Part shown: piece after piece, positions 8,338 through 16,771 of the stretch
How the letters are laid out: every line of letters starts with the position of its first letter
Numbering within the stretch: position 1 is the stretch's first letter
Source of the DNA: Schwartzia succinivorans DSM 10502
Lineage (GTDB): Bacteria; Bacillota; Negativicutes; Selenomonadales; Selenomonadaceae
Reading direction: 5' to 3'
DNA: 64,000 bases
Assembly (NCBI RefSeq): GCF_900129225.1
Contig: NZ_FQUG01000006.1
Location: forward strand, 88,221-152,220
The notes under the pieces: model-generated
Told to the model about the DNA's origin: nothing
Database searches by the model: none
The model's input: only the letters and a program-made list of their open reading frames with translations
Translations under genes and position numbers: made by a program

Positions 8338-8362
8338 AGCACCGCAATGCGGTGCTTTTTTT
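8338..8362 (+). terminator. Rho-independent terminator of tRNA-Gln
   Basis: AGCACCGC-AAT-GCGGTGCT followed by seven T residues. Confidence 0.93.
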
Positions 8363-8508
8363 ATTGCCATCAGAGCTTTTTAGCTGTCCTGATATTGTGC
8401 GGTCACAAAGTCATGCCCTCAAAATCCATTATCCTGTCATAAAATACAAGTGTATATTTATAAAAGACTATATGAAAAGATATATTTTAAAAATTGTAAA
8501 ATAAATGC

Positions 8509-8537
8509 TTGATTATCCTACGGAACAATGCTATACT
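8509..8537 (+). promoter_or_regulatory. Promoter of the T-box leader
   Basis: TTGATT (8509-8514), a 17-base spacer and TATACT (8532-8537). Transcription would begin near 8544 and run through the T-box before the TRAP operon. Bases 8363-8508 upstream are AT-rich and show nothing else. Confidence 0.7.
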
Positions 8538-8543
8538 GTATCC

Positions 8544-8792
8544 AATCTGAATTTTACATAATTACATTTTAGTAAAGGTAATGAACGGAAGCAATCGACA
8601 AATGTCCTCTACAGAGAGTCGTCGGCAGGTGCAAGGCGATGTGGATATGGCGAGTTCTCGTCCGGGAATCCGGCTGATGAAATCATTAGTCAGCCGCGTG
8701 TGGCATACGTTACAGGCTGAGAGTAAAATGCAGGGTGGTACCGTGCGGAATCCGCGCCCCGGCTGGTGGAAACATCGGTCGGGGCTTTTTTC
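8544..8792 (+). promoter_or_regulatory. T-box riboswitch upstream of a TRAP transporter
   Basis: Stem I contains the ACAGAGAGTCG motif and an apical GGCAGGTGCAAGGCG region. The pairings ATGTCC (8602-8607)/GGATAT (8643-8648) and CGGA (8585)/TCCG (8661) enclose a specifier loop whose 3' side reads GGCGAGTTCTCG. A CGGCTGA/TCAGCCG hairpin follows (8671-8697). The T-box AGGGTGGTACCG (8732-8743) has T at the position that pairs with the tRNA discriminator, so the sensed tRNA should have discriminator A. The terminator is a 12-pair stem with a GAAA loop (8757-8784) and a T run. The specifier cannot be fixed by eye: TTC (Phe) is favoured, with CTC (Leu) and GTT (Val) possible. Uncharged tRNA would favour antitermination and transporter expression. 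Confidence 0.9.
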
Positions 8793-9003
8793 ATGCCGGA
8801 GCTTTTTCCGTCATGCGTTGTCAGCTGCCGCTCGACGTAGTGTTGCTGCGGCGTCGAGCATTTTCCCAGCTTGACGAAAAATCCATTGGCATGAACACGA
8901 TTGACTCAATCAATGTGATTTTTTGGATAGAAGCGCGGTCAAAGAAGCAGGAGTGCGGACATTAAGTCCGTTTAGGTATCAACAAAATGAGGAGGCTGTC
9001 AAA

Positions 9004-10041
9004 ATGGTAAGGTTATCTAAGGTATTTCGAATGGCATTGATTGGAATGCTGGTTGCGGCGATGGCACTGGCAGCAGGCTGCGGTGCAAGCAAATCGGCGT
9101 CACAGAGCGGCGGCGCAGGCGGTAAGGTGGAGCTTAAGCTTGCGTATCATCTGCCTGTAGACCATCATCTTTCAAAGAGCATTGAGCGTTTTGCAAAGCG
9201 CGTAAATGAGAAGTCAAACGGCCAGATTACGGTTACAACGTATCCTGCGGGCCAGCTCTATACAGATAAGAGCATGAACGATGCCATCATGTCGGGCGGC
9301 CTTGATATGGGCCTCAACTCCACGGCTATGTGGACGACGGTGGTTCCTGTCCTGAACGTCCTCGATGTTCCGTTCCTGCTCCCGAACTACGACTCCGTTG
9401 CGAAGGCTATCGACGGCGGTCTTGGAAAGACTCTCGGCGAGGAAATGGAAAAGAAGGGCGTATATCCTCTGATGTGGGCAGATTACGGCTATGTGCAGTT
9501 CGCAAACAACGCACGTCCGCTGCAGAAGCCTGAGGATTTCAAGGGACTGCAGCTCCGCGGCTACGGTCAGATTCCTGCAGAAACCATCAAGGCACTGGGC
9601 GCTTCTCCTGTAACAATGGGCTCCGGTGAGGTCTATATGGCTATTCAGCGCGGCACGATTGACGGTCAGACCTCCGGTACAACGGCTATGTACAGCCGCA
9701 AAATCTATGAGGTTGCGAAATATCTTACCATGACGAACCACGCATTCTGCGAGTTTGTTGTAGCAGTAAATAAGGCTAAATGGGACAGCCTCTCCGCAGA
9801 CCAGAAGAAAATCCTGACGGACGCTGCCAACGAAACGCGTGATGAAATCCGCAAGGAAACAAAGGCTGCCGACCTTGAGTCCATGGAGGCTCTGAAGAAG
9901 CAGGGCATGGAGGTCTATGAGATTCCTCAGTCCGAGATTCCTATGTGGCAGGAGGCTACAAAGCAGGTGCGTGATGATTTCATCAAGGCAAACGGTGAAA
10001 TCGGTAAAAAGGTCGTTCAGGAGTGCCTGAAGGCCAACTAA
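9004..10041 (+). CDS. TRAP transporter substrate-binding lipoprotein (DctP family)
   Basis: The 345-residue extracytoplasmic solute receptor captures a small carboxylate-bearing ligand for the DctQM membrane partners. A lipoprotein signal ends in LAAGC (about residues 18-22), followed by a Ser/Gly-rich linker and the DctP fold beginning KLAYHLPVDHHLSKSIERF. The LQLRGYG segment carries the Arg that normally salt-bridges the substrate carboxylate. The ATG at 9004 has AGGAGG 9 bases upstream; a longer frame from 8923 lacks a sensible signal peptide. The T-box upstream implies that the ligand is an amino acid, its keto acid or a precursor; the exact substrate is unknown. Bases 8793-9003 contain a GCTCGACG/CGTCGAGC hairpin (about 8831-8860). 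Confidence 0.93.
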   Translation: MVRLSKVFRMALIGMLVAAMALAAGCGASKSASQSGGAGGKVELKLAYHLPVDHHLSKSIERFAKRVNEKSNGQITVTTYPAGQLYTDKSMNDAIMSGGLDMGLNSTAMWTTVVPVLNVLDVPFLLPNYDSVAKAIDGGLGKTLGEEMEKKGVYPLMWADYGYVQFANNARPLQKPEDFKGLQLRGYGQIPAETIKALGASPVTMGSGEVYMAIQRGTIDGQTSGTTAMYSRKIYEVAKYLTMTNHAFCEFVVAVNKAKWDSLSADQKKILTDAANETRDEIRKETKAADLESMEALKKQGMEVYEIPQSEIPMWQEATKQVRDDFIKANGEIGKKVVQECLKAN

Positions 10042-10059
10042 GGGAAGGGTGAACACGGG

Positions 10060-10587
10060 ATGTTGAAGCTGATGGAATGGTATGACAGGGCAGTGCTTAT
10101 GATAAGCCGTGCCGCGGCTGTTATTGCGGGCCTTTTCATTCTTGCGACGGCTTTCATTGTCGTATACGAAATCGTTATGAGGGGTATCTTCAATTCTCCT
10201 ACTGAGTGGGTGCTTGAAATATCAACGTATCTTATCATCGGGGCAGGCTTTTTGGGAATGGCGGTAACTCTAAGGCATAAAGCGCATATTTCCGTTGATT
10301 TTCTTACAAGCCACCTTCCTGTGAAGGCACGCTGCGCCCTTGAGCTCGTAACGACGGTGCTTTCAATCCTGTTGTTCTACGTATTTATGACGGAAAGCAC
10401 GGATCTTATGATTGTTTCCTATGAGGTAAACAAGCTGTCGCCGTCTATCCTGCGTTTTCCGCTTTTTATTCCGCAGAGCGCCCTTGTCATAGGCTCATTC
10501 CTTTTGGAGCTTGAGCTGATTCGTCAGCTGCTTGATGATGTGTGCATCGTCATGGGCATAAGAGATGGAGGCGAGGGCAAATGCTGA
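10060..10587 (+). CDS. TRAP transporter small permease (DctQ family)
   Basis: A 175-residue integral membrane protein with four predicted helices, starting about residues 13-35 (MISRAAAVIAGLFILATAFI). It contains the family pattern of a Trp-containing segment (SPTEWVLEISTYLIIGAGFLG) and then HKAHISVDFL. It forms the membrane complex with DctM. It lies 18 bases after the receptor gene and overlaps dctM by seven bases (ATGCTGA). Confidence 0.92.
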   Translation: MLKLMEWYDRAVLMISRAAAVIAGLFILATAFIVVYEIVMRGIFNSPTEWVLEISTYLIIGAGFLGMAVTLRHKAHISVDFLTSHLPVKARCALELVTTVLSILLFYVFMTESTDLMIVSYEVNKLSPSILRFPLFIPQSALVIGSFLLELELIRQLLDDVCIVMGIRDGGEGKC

Positions 10588-11858
10588 TAGGCTTTACGGC
10601 GCTGCTGCTGGTATTGCTCGTGTCGGGCATGCCGGTTGCCTTTACCCTTATGATTTCGGGCGTTTTGGGAATGCTGTTCTTTTTGGGAGGCCCTGCTTCC
10701 TTTGCGCAGATTCCTGTTATCGCCTACAAAACTCTTGATGATTTCGTCCTGACGGCTGTTCCACTTTATATCCTCATGAGTCAGATTCTCCTGAAGGGAC
10801 GGGTTGGAAATCAGCTTTTCGAGCTGGGGAGCCGCTGGCTGGGACATCTGCCCGGGGGCCTTGGCGTTGCTACTATCTTCGCCTGTGCGATTTTTGCGGC
10901 TATTTCGGGTTCCAGTGTGGCTACAGCCGTCACCATCGGCGCTATGGCTATCCCCGAAATGCTGAAACGGGGCTACAGGCGTGAGGTTGTTCTGGGCACC
11001 GTCGCCGCAGGCGGAACACTTGGAATCCTTATTCCACCAAGTATACCAATGATTCTCTACGGCTCCATTACGGATGAATCCGTGGGTAAGCTGTTCCTTT
11101 CGGGTATCGTACCCGGAACGCTCCTCACCCTCTTTTTCATCGCCTACGTTGTATGCCGCTCCTGGAGCATGGAACGTCAGGCACCGTCGCCGTGGAACGT
11201 CCGATGGGAAATACTGAGGGAAAATATCTGGGGACTGCTGCTTCCGATTCTCGTTGTCGGCGGTATCTATACCGGCGCCTTTACTCCGACGGAGGCCGCC
11301 GCTGTAGGCACACTGTATTCCCTTGTCATCACCTTTTTCGTGTACCGCTCGGTTACGGTGAAGGATATGCCGGAAATTCTTGAGGATACCGTGCGCACTA
11401 CCTCGATGATTTTCGCCATCATGATAGGCGCAATGCTCTTCGGATTTATCCTTACGGTTCTGCAGGTGCCACAGGCTATCATGGCCCTTGTGACAGAAAG
11501 CGATTTGAACCGCTGGATTATCTTCGTAGGGGTAAATATCGTGTTGTTAATATTGGGTTGCATATTAGAAACGATTTCAATAATATTGATAACACTGCCT
11601 ATGCTGTTCCCTGTAATGCGTCAGCTGGGGTTCGATTTGATATGGTTTAACGTGGTCATGCTCATCAATATGGAGCTGGCACTCATATCGCCGCCTATAG
11701 GTATGAATCTGTTCGTTATCAAGGGCATCAGCCCCGACAGCAAGCTGCAGCAGATTATCGCGGGCTCCATGCCATTCGCGGCAATCATGGCTTTGGAGAT
11801 ACTTCTCCTGTGCCTCGTTCCGGAGCTTGCAACATGGCTGCCCGGGGTACTGAAATGA
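10581..11858 (+). CDS. TRAP transporter large permease (DctM family)
   Basis: The 425-residue membrane subunit forms the Na+-coupled transport path of the TRAP system. It has the expected multiple helices, including the duplicated GxxxP-rich reentrant-loop regions (AAISGSSVATAVTIGAMAIPEM and the NMELALISPPIGMNLFVIKG stretch near the end). The ATG at 10581 overlaps the dctQ stop and follows GGAGGCGAGGG. The operon ends at the terminator at 11900. Confidence 0.94.
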   Translation: MLIGFTALLLVLLVSGMPVAFTLMISGVLGMLFFLGGPASFAQIPVIAYKTLDDFVLTAVPLYILMSQILLKGRVGNQLFELGSRWLGHLPGGLGVATIFACAIFAAISGSSVATAVTIGAMAIPEMLKRGYRREVVLGTVAAGGTLGILIPPSIPMILYGSITDESVGKLFLSGIVPGTLLTLFFIAYVVCRSWSMERQAPSPWNVRWEILRENIWGLLLPILVVGGIYTGAFTPTEAAAVGTLYSLVITFFVYRSVTVKDMPEILEDTVRTTSMIFAIMIGAMLFGFILTVLQVPQAIMALVTESDLNRWIIFVGVNIVLLILGCILETISIILITLPMLFPVMRQLGFDLIWFNVVMLINMELALISPPIGMNLFVIKGISPDSKLQQIIAGSMPFAAIMALEILLLCLVPELATWLPGVLK

Positions 11859-11899
11859 TGCTGCGCAGAGGATAAATTGTCTTTGAATATCTTGTTATG

Positions 11900-11940
11900 A
11901 AAAACAGCCATCTAGTTTTCGAAACTAGATGGCTGTTTTT
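11900..11940 (+). terminator. Terminator of the TRAP operon
   Basis: AAAACAGCCATCTAGTTT-TCG-AAACTAGATGGCTGTTTT: a long perfect stem ending in a T run. It could act on both strands. Confidence 0.92.
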
Positions 11941-11954
11941 ATCTCATACAGGGA

Positions 11955-12012
11955 GGTATTTGAGCCCCACTCTCGGAGGGGGTGACAGCCAAAGGCTGTC
12001 GGGGGGAGTAAG
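11955..12012. repeat. REP-like repeat fragment
   Basis: CCCCACTCTCGGAGGGGGTGACAGCC-AAA-GGCTGTC-GGGGGGAG. It contains the GACAGCC/GGCTGTC hairpin that also appears in the repeats at 22085-22130 and 57535-57555. Confidence 0.65.
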
Positions 12013-12029
12013 ATCAAAATAATGTCGAA

Positions 12030-12668
12030 TCAAAGTTTAAGCAACATAGACAAATCATCCATAATGCTTATATGGGGGTAGCTTTCCAGCTGCTCTTTTT
12101 TTGTTGTTCCTGTGGTGACTCCTGCGAAATCTATGCCGGCATTCTGCGCGGCCTGGGCGTCCACGATATTGTCCCCCACGTATATTGCCTCGGATTTTTC
12201 TGCACCGAAACGGGAGAGTGCCAGAAGTATTCCCTCCGGGTCAGGCTTGAGGTTTTTTATTTCAAGATTTCCTATGATGAAATCTATAAGCTCTGCTCCG
12301 CCGTCACGGTCAAACTTTTCCTGAATCCTGCTGCTTGTCTTCGAGGATATGATGGCGATATGCTTTCCTGCCGCGTGGAGCGCGGAGAGCGTTTTCATGG
12401 TGGAGGGGAAAAAGTGGGTGCCGGGAGTCATATATTCATCGGCAAAGACCTTGTAACGGTTGATGAAATCTGAAATCACCGCGTCATCGTCTGTACCGAG
12501 AATCTGTCCCACGGCAATCGGCATGGGAAGTCCGATGGTGCGCGTTATATTGTCCGCAGGAACGTGGGGACGGCCGAGCTGCTCGAGAGTCCGCGTAAAG
12601 CAGCCCACAATGCCCTCGGAGGAATCCACCAGAGTATAGTCAAAATCGAAAAGGTAATATGAGTACAT
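12030..12668 (-). CDS. HAD-family hydrolase, phosphoglycolate phosphatase/PpaX-like
   Basis: A 212-residue HAD phosphatase. Motif I is FDFDYTLVDSSEGIV (Asp nucleophile and acid), motif II is AIISSKTS, motif III is the Lys in KPDPEGILLAL, and motif IV is YVGDNIVDAQAAQNAG. The helical cap between motifs I and II places it in subfamily IA, which includes phosphoglycolate phosphatase and the pyrophosphatase PpaX. The substrate cannot be chosen from sequence. The ATG at 12668 follows AGGAG by seven bases. It is transcribed alone toward the TRAP operon. Confidence 0.85.
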   Translation of the reverse strand: MYSYYLFDFDYTLVDSSEGIVGCFTRTLEQLGRPHVPADNITRTIGLPMPIAVGQILGTDDDAVISDFINRYKVFADEYMTPGTHFFPSTMKTLSALHAAGKHIAIISSKTSSRIQEKFDRDGGAELIDFIIGNLEIKNLKPDPEGILLALSRFGAEKSEAIYVGDNIVDAQAAQNAGIDFAGVTTGTTKKEQLESYPHISIMDDLSMLLKL

Positions 12669-12756
12669 CAAGAGACTCCTTTCAGATGGAGAAAACGTAG
12701 TTCCATTTCGTGATAATTGAAGAGATATATGTATAGTACCATGTTAGCACATCATC

Positions 12757-12897
12757 CGTAAAATAACTGGACTATATACTTGCCTGAATTTCCTCCTGCT
12801 TTGTTATCGTCGCTTGACGTAGCTCTACTGCTACGACTGCGCTCCTCTGCCTCGCAGATGAAAATTCATGCTGCGTCTCTAATCCAGTTATTTTTCG
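12757..12897. repeat. MITE-like element with 15-base terminal inverted repeats
   Basis: CGTAAAATAACTGGA (12757-12771) and its near-perfect inverse TCCAGTTATTTTTCG (12883-12897; one mismatch) bracket 111 bases with no gene. The interior contains TTGACGTAG...CTACTGCTACG, resembling hairpins at about 8820-8860 and 57150-57172 (TGTCAGC-GCCGCTCG-CG-AG). The rest of the gap 12669-13046 holds only AT-rich DNA. Confidence 0.5.
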
Positions 12898-13046
12898 TCC
12901 GATGTACCAGGAGGGTTTTGCAAAAATCTTTTCTGTATGGTAAAAAAGCAGCGAAGGCATTATAATTAAGGGTAGAGCCGTCTGTACGCAGAGGTCGGCA
13001 GGCGGCTCTGGACTACAACGCAAAAGGAGGTGAAAAAGAAGAAACT

Positions 13047-14249
13047 ATGGCATGGATTTACGCAGTAAGAAAAGGACATAAGCCGGGAATCTACTATGAT
13101 GTAGAAGCGTATCAGAAGGCGATTGACGGATTCCCGGGAGCAGAAGGCCGCCGGTTTCAGGACGAGGCGGCAGCAAAGCGCTACATGGACGGCGAGGATC
13201 CGGTAAAAAAAGGCATCTATGCGGTACGCCGTGGACGAGTACCCGGAATCTATTTTACGGCAGCGGAATGCGAGGAACAGGTACGCGGATACAACGGCGC
13301 GGAGAGCCAGAGATTTTCGAATCTTGAGGAAGCGAAGCGGTACATGTCGTCACGGGACGACAACGGAGGTAAGGTATCGTCTAGGGGCGCGTCCTTCGGA
13401 CGGGGAGGCGCACGAAACCGTGAGTCCTACGGAGACCGTCGGGACGGTTCGCGGCACAGGGAGTTTCGCAGGCGCAGATTTGTGAGAGCGCCCCACAGCA
13501 TACGCGGACAGTTTGAAAACCATCCGGGGGCGGCATCGCAGCTCCGTGAGGGCGGAGCCCGGGCAGGGGAGCGTGTAGCGCAGCCCATAATGGTCTACAC
13601 CGACGGAGGCTGCCTTGTACATGAGGACGGCGCAGGCGGATATGCCGCTGTAATATGCCTTCCAAACGGAAACCGCAAGGAAATCTCCGGCGGCGTTGAT
13701 ATGACACGCAGTGACCGTATGGAGCTTCTGGCGGCAGCGGCGGCGCTTCGGACTCTTGATACATATGCTGACAAGGGAGACCGCGTACAGGTCTACACGG
13801 ACAGCCAGTATCTGTATCAGGGCGTGACGAAAAAAATCTGGACGGAATGGAACGACACAGAAGCGAAAAAACCGCTGAACTACGACCTGTGGACAGACCT
13901 CAGGGAACTGACAGAGGAATACGACATCACCTGGTTCTGGGTGAAGGGGCACAGCGGCAACCCCATGAATGAACGCTGTGACTGGCTGGCAACAGAGGCT
14001 GCCAAGAGAACCGTAGCAGAAAAACAATGGGTTCCGGACTTTGCGGCGCAGCTTGAAGCCGCGAAAAACCGTATCAAAGAGCTTGAACGTGAGAACAAGA
14101 AGCTCGCCTCGGATGCAGACCGCTTCCGCCTTTTGGCAGAGGACAGACTTTCGGTATCCGACAGGGACCTGTTCCAGGCTGTCTACAATGAAAGCGTTTC
14201 GGGATTCCTCCGCTGGAAAATGAAGCGTTGGATGGCAAAGCGCAAATGA
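13047..14249 (+). CDS. Ribonuclease HI with two N-terminal RNA/DNA-hybrid-binding modules
   Basis: The 400-residue protein should cut the RNA strand of RNA/DNA hybrids. Two RNase H1 N-terminal (viroplasmin-like) modules lie in tandem: residues 1-48 (WIYAVRKGHKPGIYYD) and about 55-100 (GIYAVRRGRVPGIYFT). A basic Arg/Gly linker follows, then an RNase HI domain (about 178-320) with Asp in VYTDGG, Glu in RMELLAAAAAL, Asp in VYTDSQYL, and KGHSGNPMNERCD supplying the His and last Asp. A coiled coil (about 335-372) ends the protein. Most bacterial RNase HI proteins are about 150 residues with no such modules. AGGAGGTGAAAAAG precedes the start. Confidence 0.93.
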   Translation: MAWIYAVRKGHKPGIYYDVEAYQKAIDGFPGAEGRRFQDEAAAKRYMDGEDPVKKGIYAVRRGRVPGIYFTAAECEEQVRGYNGAESQRFSNLEEAKRYMSSRDDNGGKVSSRGASFGRGGARNRESYGDRRDGSRHREFRRRRFVRAPHSIRGQFENHPGAASQLREGGARAGERVAQPIMVYTDGGCLVHEDGAGGYAAVICLPNGNRKEISGGVDMTRSDRMELLAAAAALRTLDTYADKGDRVQVYTDSQYLYQGVTKKIWTEWNDTEAKKPLNYDLWTDLRELTEEYDITWFWVKGHSGNPMNERCDWLATEAAKRTVAEKQWVPDFAAQLEAAKNRIKELERENKKLASDADRFRLLAEDRLSVSDRDLFQAVYNESVSGFLRWKMKRWMAKRK

Positions 14250-14250
14250 A

Positions 14251-14318
14251 AAAGAATCCCATCACGGTGAGAAGGAAAGTATGATACGGCGATTCTTCTC
14301 ATCGGGTGGGGTTCTTTT
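14251..14318 (+). terminator. Probable terminator after the RNase HI gene
   Basis: AAAGAATCCCATC pairs with GGGTGGGGTTCTTTTTT, and an inner GAGAAG/CTTCTC stem extends it. The T run ends near 14320. Confidence 0.7.
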
Positions 14319-14396
14319 TTGTTGAGAAATGCAGAAACGAAAATACATCAATGTTATGAAATATAGATAAATTTTACGAGTACAGAGGTGGTTTCC

Positions 14397-15203
14397 ATGA
14401 AGCTGAAACCTGTTTTGACTATTGCAGGGAGCGATTCCAGCGGCGGAGCAGGAATACAGGCAGACCTGAAAACAATGCTGGCCAACGGAGTATTCGGCAT
14501 GAGTGCAGTGACAGCCCTTACGGCGCAAAACACCCGGGGAGTTACGGATATTCTTGAGGCCTCTCCTGAGTTTTTGAAGGCTGAAATTGACGCGGTGTTT
14601 ACAGATATTCCTCCGGCAGCCGTGAAGGTGGGGATGGTAGCATCTGTGCCGCTAATCAGGACAATCGCGGCGTGCCTGAGAGAATACAGGGCAGAGCATG
14701 TGGTGGTGGACCCTGTGATGGTTGCCACCAGCGGAGCGAGACTCATCGCGGAGGATGCAGTGGAGGCTCTAACGGAGGAGCTTTTTCCTCTGGCTGAAAT
14801 CATCACTCCGAACCTGCCTGAGCTTGAGGTGCTTGCGGGATATGAGATAAAAACAGCCGATAAGGCAGTTGAGGCCGCGAAGGCTATCAGTGAAAAATAC
14901 GGCTGTGCGGTTCTTGCAAAGGGCGGACACGCCATTGGAAATGCTGACGATTATCTCGTATGGGACGGAGGAGTAAGGGTGTTCCGCGGCGAGCATATAG
15001 ACACAAAAAACACCCACGGCACAGGCTGCACCCTTTCCAGCGCCATCGCCTCGAATCTTGCCAAGGGAGCGGAGCTTTCCGGGGCGGTGGAAAAAGCCAA
15101 GGCATACGTTACGGGGGCAATCGCCGCAGGACTTGAGCTCGGGCATGGAAACGGACCCCTGGCACATGGATTTGACCTGACGGGAACATATATTGATGTG
15201 TAA
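14397..15203 (+). CDS. thiD: Hydroxymethylpyrimidine/phosphomethylpyrimidine kinase
   Basis: A 268-residue ribokinase-fold enzyme that phosphorylates HMP and HMP-P for thiamine biosynthesis (some members also act on pyridoxal). It opens with the family signature TIAGSDSSGGAGIQADLKT (about residues 7-25) and has VVDPVMVATSGARL, ITPNLPELEVL, AKGGH, and the phosphate/anion-hole motif NTHGTGCTLSSAI (about 205-217). The ATG at 14397 is preceded by AGAGGTGG. No other thiamine gene and no TPP riboswitch lie nearby. Confidence 0.92.
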   Translation: MKLKPVLTIAGSDSSGGAGIQADLKTMLANGVFGMSAVTALTAQNTRGVTDILEASPEFLKAEIDAVFTDIPPAAVKVGMVASVPLIRTIAACLREYRAEHVVVDPVMVATSGARLIAEDAVEALTEELFPLAEIITPNLPELEVLAGYEIKTADKAVEAAKAISEKYGCAVLAKGGHAIGNADDYLVWDGGVRVFRGEHIDTKNTHGTGCTLSSAIASNLAKGAELSGAVEKAKAYVTGAIAAGLELGHGNGPLAHGFDLTGTYIDV

Positions 15204-15281
15204 ACAGGAATTTCAGTGGAAGCAAAGCAGAATGTTCTTGATATTTTTAAATAGTTATTGAAACCAAGAAGGTGTAGTACG

Positions 15282-16019
15282 ATGGAACAGTATTTGGCAG
15301 CTCATGCCGGTCCGCTCATGGTGGTTTTTGTTGCATCTTTTTTGCAGTCCATTACAGGCTTTGGTCTTGTCATGATTATGGCACCGCTTCTGATGATGTT
15401 TTATGATCCGAAATTTGCGGTTATACTCGTAATCCTTATTGCTTCCTTTGGAAATCTTTCACAGGCGGTCGTGCTGAGAAAAGAAACTGCGTTTCACATG
15501 ATACTGTGGCTTTTTGTGGGCTCTCTCGCGGGACAGCCCCTGGGGCATTTATTTTACCGAAGCTTTCCGTCGGAGGCTATAAGACTCTGGGTAAATGTCA
15601 TCGTTCTCTTTTCGATTACGACTATGCTGGTTGCGAACTGGAAGGTTCGTCAGTGCAGGAGGAATACTCTCATAACTGGCGCTATAGCAGGTGTTACCTC
15701 TGTAAGTGCCGGTATCGGAGGGCCGCCGCTGCTCATATATTTCGCCAGCACGGATATGACTCCGGCAGTGCTCCGGGCGACAAGCATTACCTTTTTTGCC
15801 GTGTGCAACGTCTGCGTTCTTATCTCCTACGCTGTTACAGGGGTGAACGTCATGCCGGCATTTCAGGAGGCGGTGATGCTTCTGCCTGCGCTGCTCTCCG
15901 GCATTGGTCTTGGATATGTTGTTTTTCCTCATATACCGTCGAAGCTGTTTCGGAAAATTTTATTCGTTGTACTGTACATAGTCTGCAGCTATTCGGTTTA
16001 CACCACGCTGATAAAGTGA
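15282..16019 (+). CDS. TauE/SafE-family anion permease
   Basis: A 245-residue inner-membrane protein of about eight helices. Two halves show the TauE/SafE repeat pattern: FVASFLQSITGFGLVMIMAPLLM near the N terminus and GAIAGVTSVSAGIGGPPLLIYF in the middle. The family exports sulfite, sulfoacetate or related anions; the substrate is not determined here. The start at 15282 follows AAGGTG. Bases 16020-16165 downstream have two small GC-rich stems (such as GGCC-TTAAT-GGCC) but no RNA family I recognise. Confidence 0.85.
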   Translation: MEQYLAAHAGPLMVVFVASFLQSITGFGLVMIMAPLLMMFYDPKFAVILVILIASFGNLSQAVVLRKETAFHMILWLFVGSLAGQPLGHLFYRSFPSEAIRLWVNVIVLFSITTMLVANWKVRQCRRNTLITGAIAGVTSVSAGIGGPPLLIYFASTDMTPAVLRATSITFFAVCNVCVLISYAVTGVNVMPAFQEAVMLLPALLSGIGLGYVVFPHIPSKLFRKILFVVLYIVCSYSVYTTLIK

Positions 16020-16165
16020 TTGGATGTTTTACTTTACTATTTAATTTCTTATACGAGGGAAGCCCGGTGAAGGACCGCTGACTCTTGACTTTGGCCTTAA
16101 TGGCCGGGGCGGCAGTATTCAAATGGGCGCGACCTGGAACTTCTGATTATTGCTAGTCATTATTT

Positions 16166-16210
16166 AAGGGGCTGTGAATAAAATGCTTTCGCATTTTTCA
16201 CAGCCCCTTT
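16166..16210. terminator. Bidirectional terminator between permease gene and tRNA-Gly
   Basis: AAGGGGCTGTGAA...TTCACAGCCCCTT with an inner AAAATGC-TTTC-GCATTTT stem. T-rich flanks on both sides suit the permease gene on the plus strand and tRNA-Gly on the minus strand. Confidence 0.88.
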
Positions 16211-16216
16211 ATTTTC

Positions 16217-16290
16217 TGGAGCGGGCGGGGGGAGTCGGACCCCTCTCTAAAGCTTGGGAAGCTTTCATTCTACCGATGAACTACGCCCGC
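16217..16290 (-). tRNA. tRNA-Gly (anticodon CCC)
   Basis: Read on the minus strand: acceptor GCGGGCG/CGCCCGC, D-arm GTTCATCGGTAGAAT, anticodon stem AAAGC/GCTTT with loop TTCCCAA (anticodon CCC, reads GGG), T-arm AGGGGTCCGACTCCCCC, discriminator T and encoded CCA. Discriminator U is normal for bacterial tRNA-Gly. Confidence 0.95.
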
Positions 16291-16378
16291 GCTCACAATG
16301 TGTATGTTACCATAAATTGCGGACGCCCGCAAGATTTTTCAGTTTTTGCAGGCTGGCGATAGTGCAAATGCCGTGGTT

Positions 16379-16771
16379 TTAAATATGTTCCTTAATCCAA
16401 CAAGCCATTTTCTCATAGGATATACTTCCTTCTGCTACACCCAATATAATGTTTTCCAATTCGTCATCGGTGCATTCCAAGGTTTTTTCATTCAACAGCA
16501 GGAACATTTCCATGGCGTGAACCGCAGTACGCTTATTACCGTCAATAAAAGCATGATTATTTGCTATACCATAGCAAAGCCGGGCAGCTTTTTCATGCAG
16601 CTCGGGAAATAAATCTTCCCCTCCAAAAGTTTGAAACGGTGCGTTGACAGCAGCTTCCAGCAATGCAATATCTCTAACACCTTCTCCTACAGGTATTTCG
16701 CTTCCCTCTAAATCGGAATGAAATTGCAGGATATCAGTAAGAAGAAGTTGGACTGAATACTCTACGTTCAT
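16379..16771 (-). CDS. Doc-type (Fic fold) toxin
   Basis: A 130-residue protein with the Fic/Doc core motif HAFIDGNKRTA (residues 73-83; HxFx(D/E)GNKR). Doc proteins phosphorylate EF-Tu, while other Fic proteins AMPylate targets; the short length and the sequence around the motif (LCYGIANNHAFIDGNKRTAVHAM) fit Doc. All core motif residues are present, so it should be active. The start overlaps the antitoxin stop by four bases (ATGA), a typical toxin-antitoxin arrangement. Confidence 0.9.
   Translation of the reverse strand: MNVEYSVQLLLTDILQFHSDLEGSEIPVGEGVRDIALLEAAVNAPFQTFGGEDLFPELHEKAARLCYGIANNHAFIDGNKRTAVHAMEMFLLLNEKTLECTDDELENIILGVAEGSISYEKMACWIKEHI

Noticed and set aside
16020-16165. Small RNA or riboswitch after the TauE/SafE gene
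   Set aside because: Two short stems only, with no known RNA signature and no downstream gene on that strand except a tRNA on the other strand.
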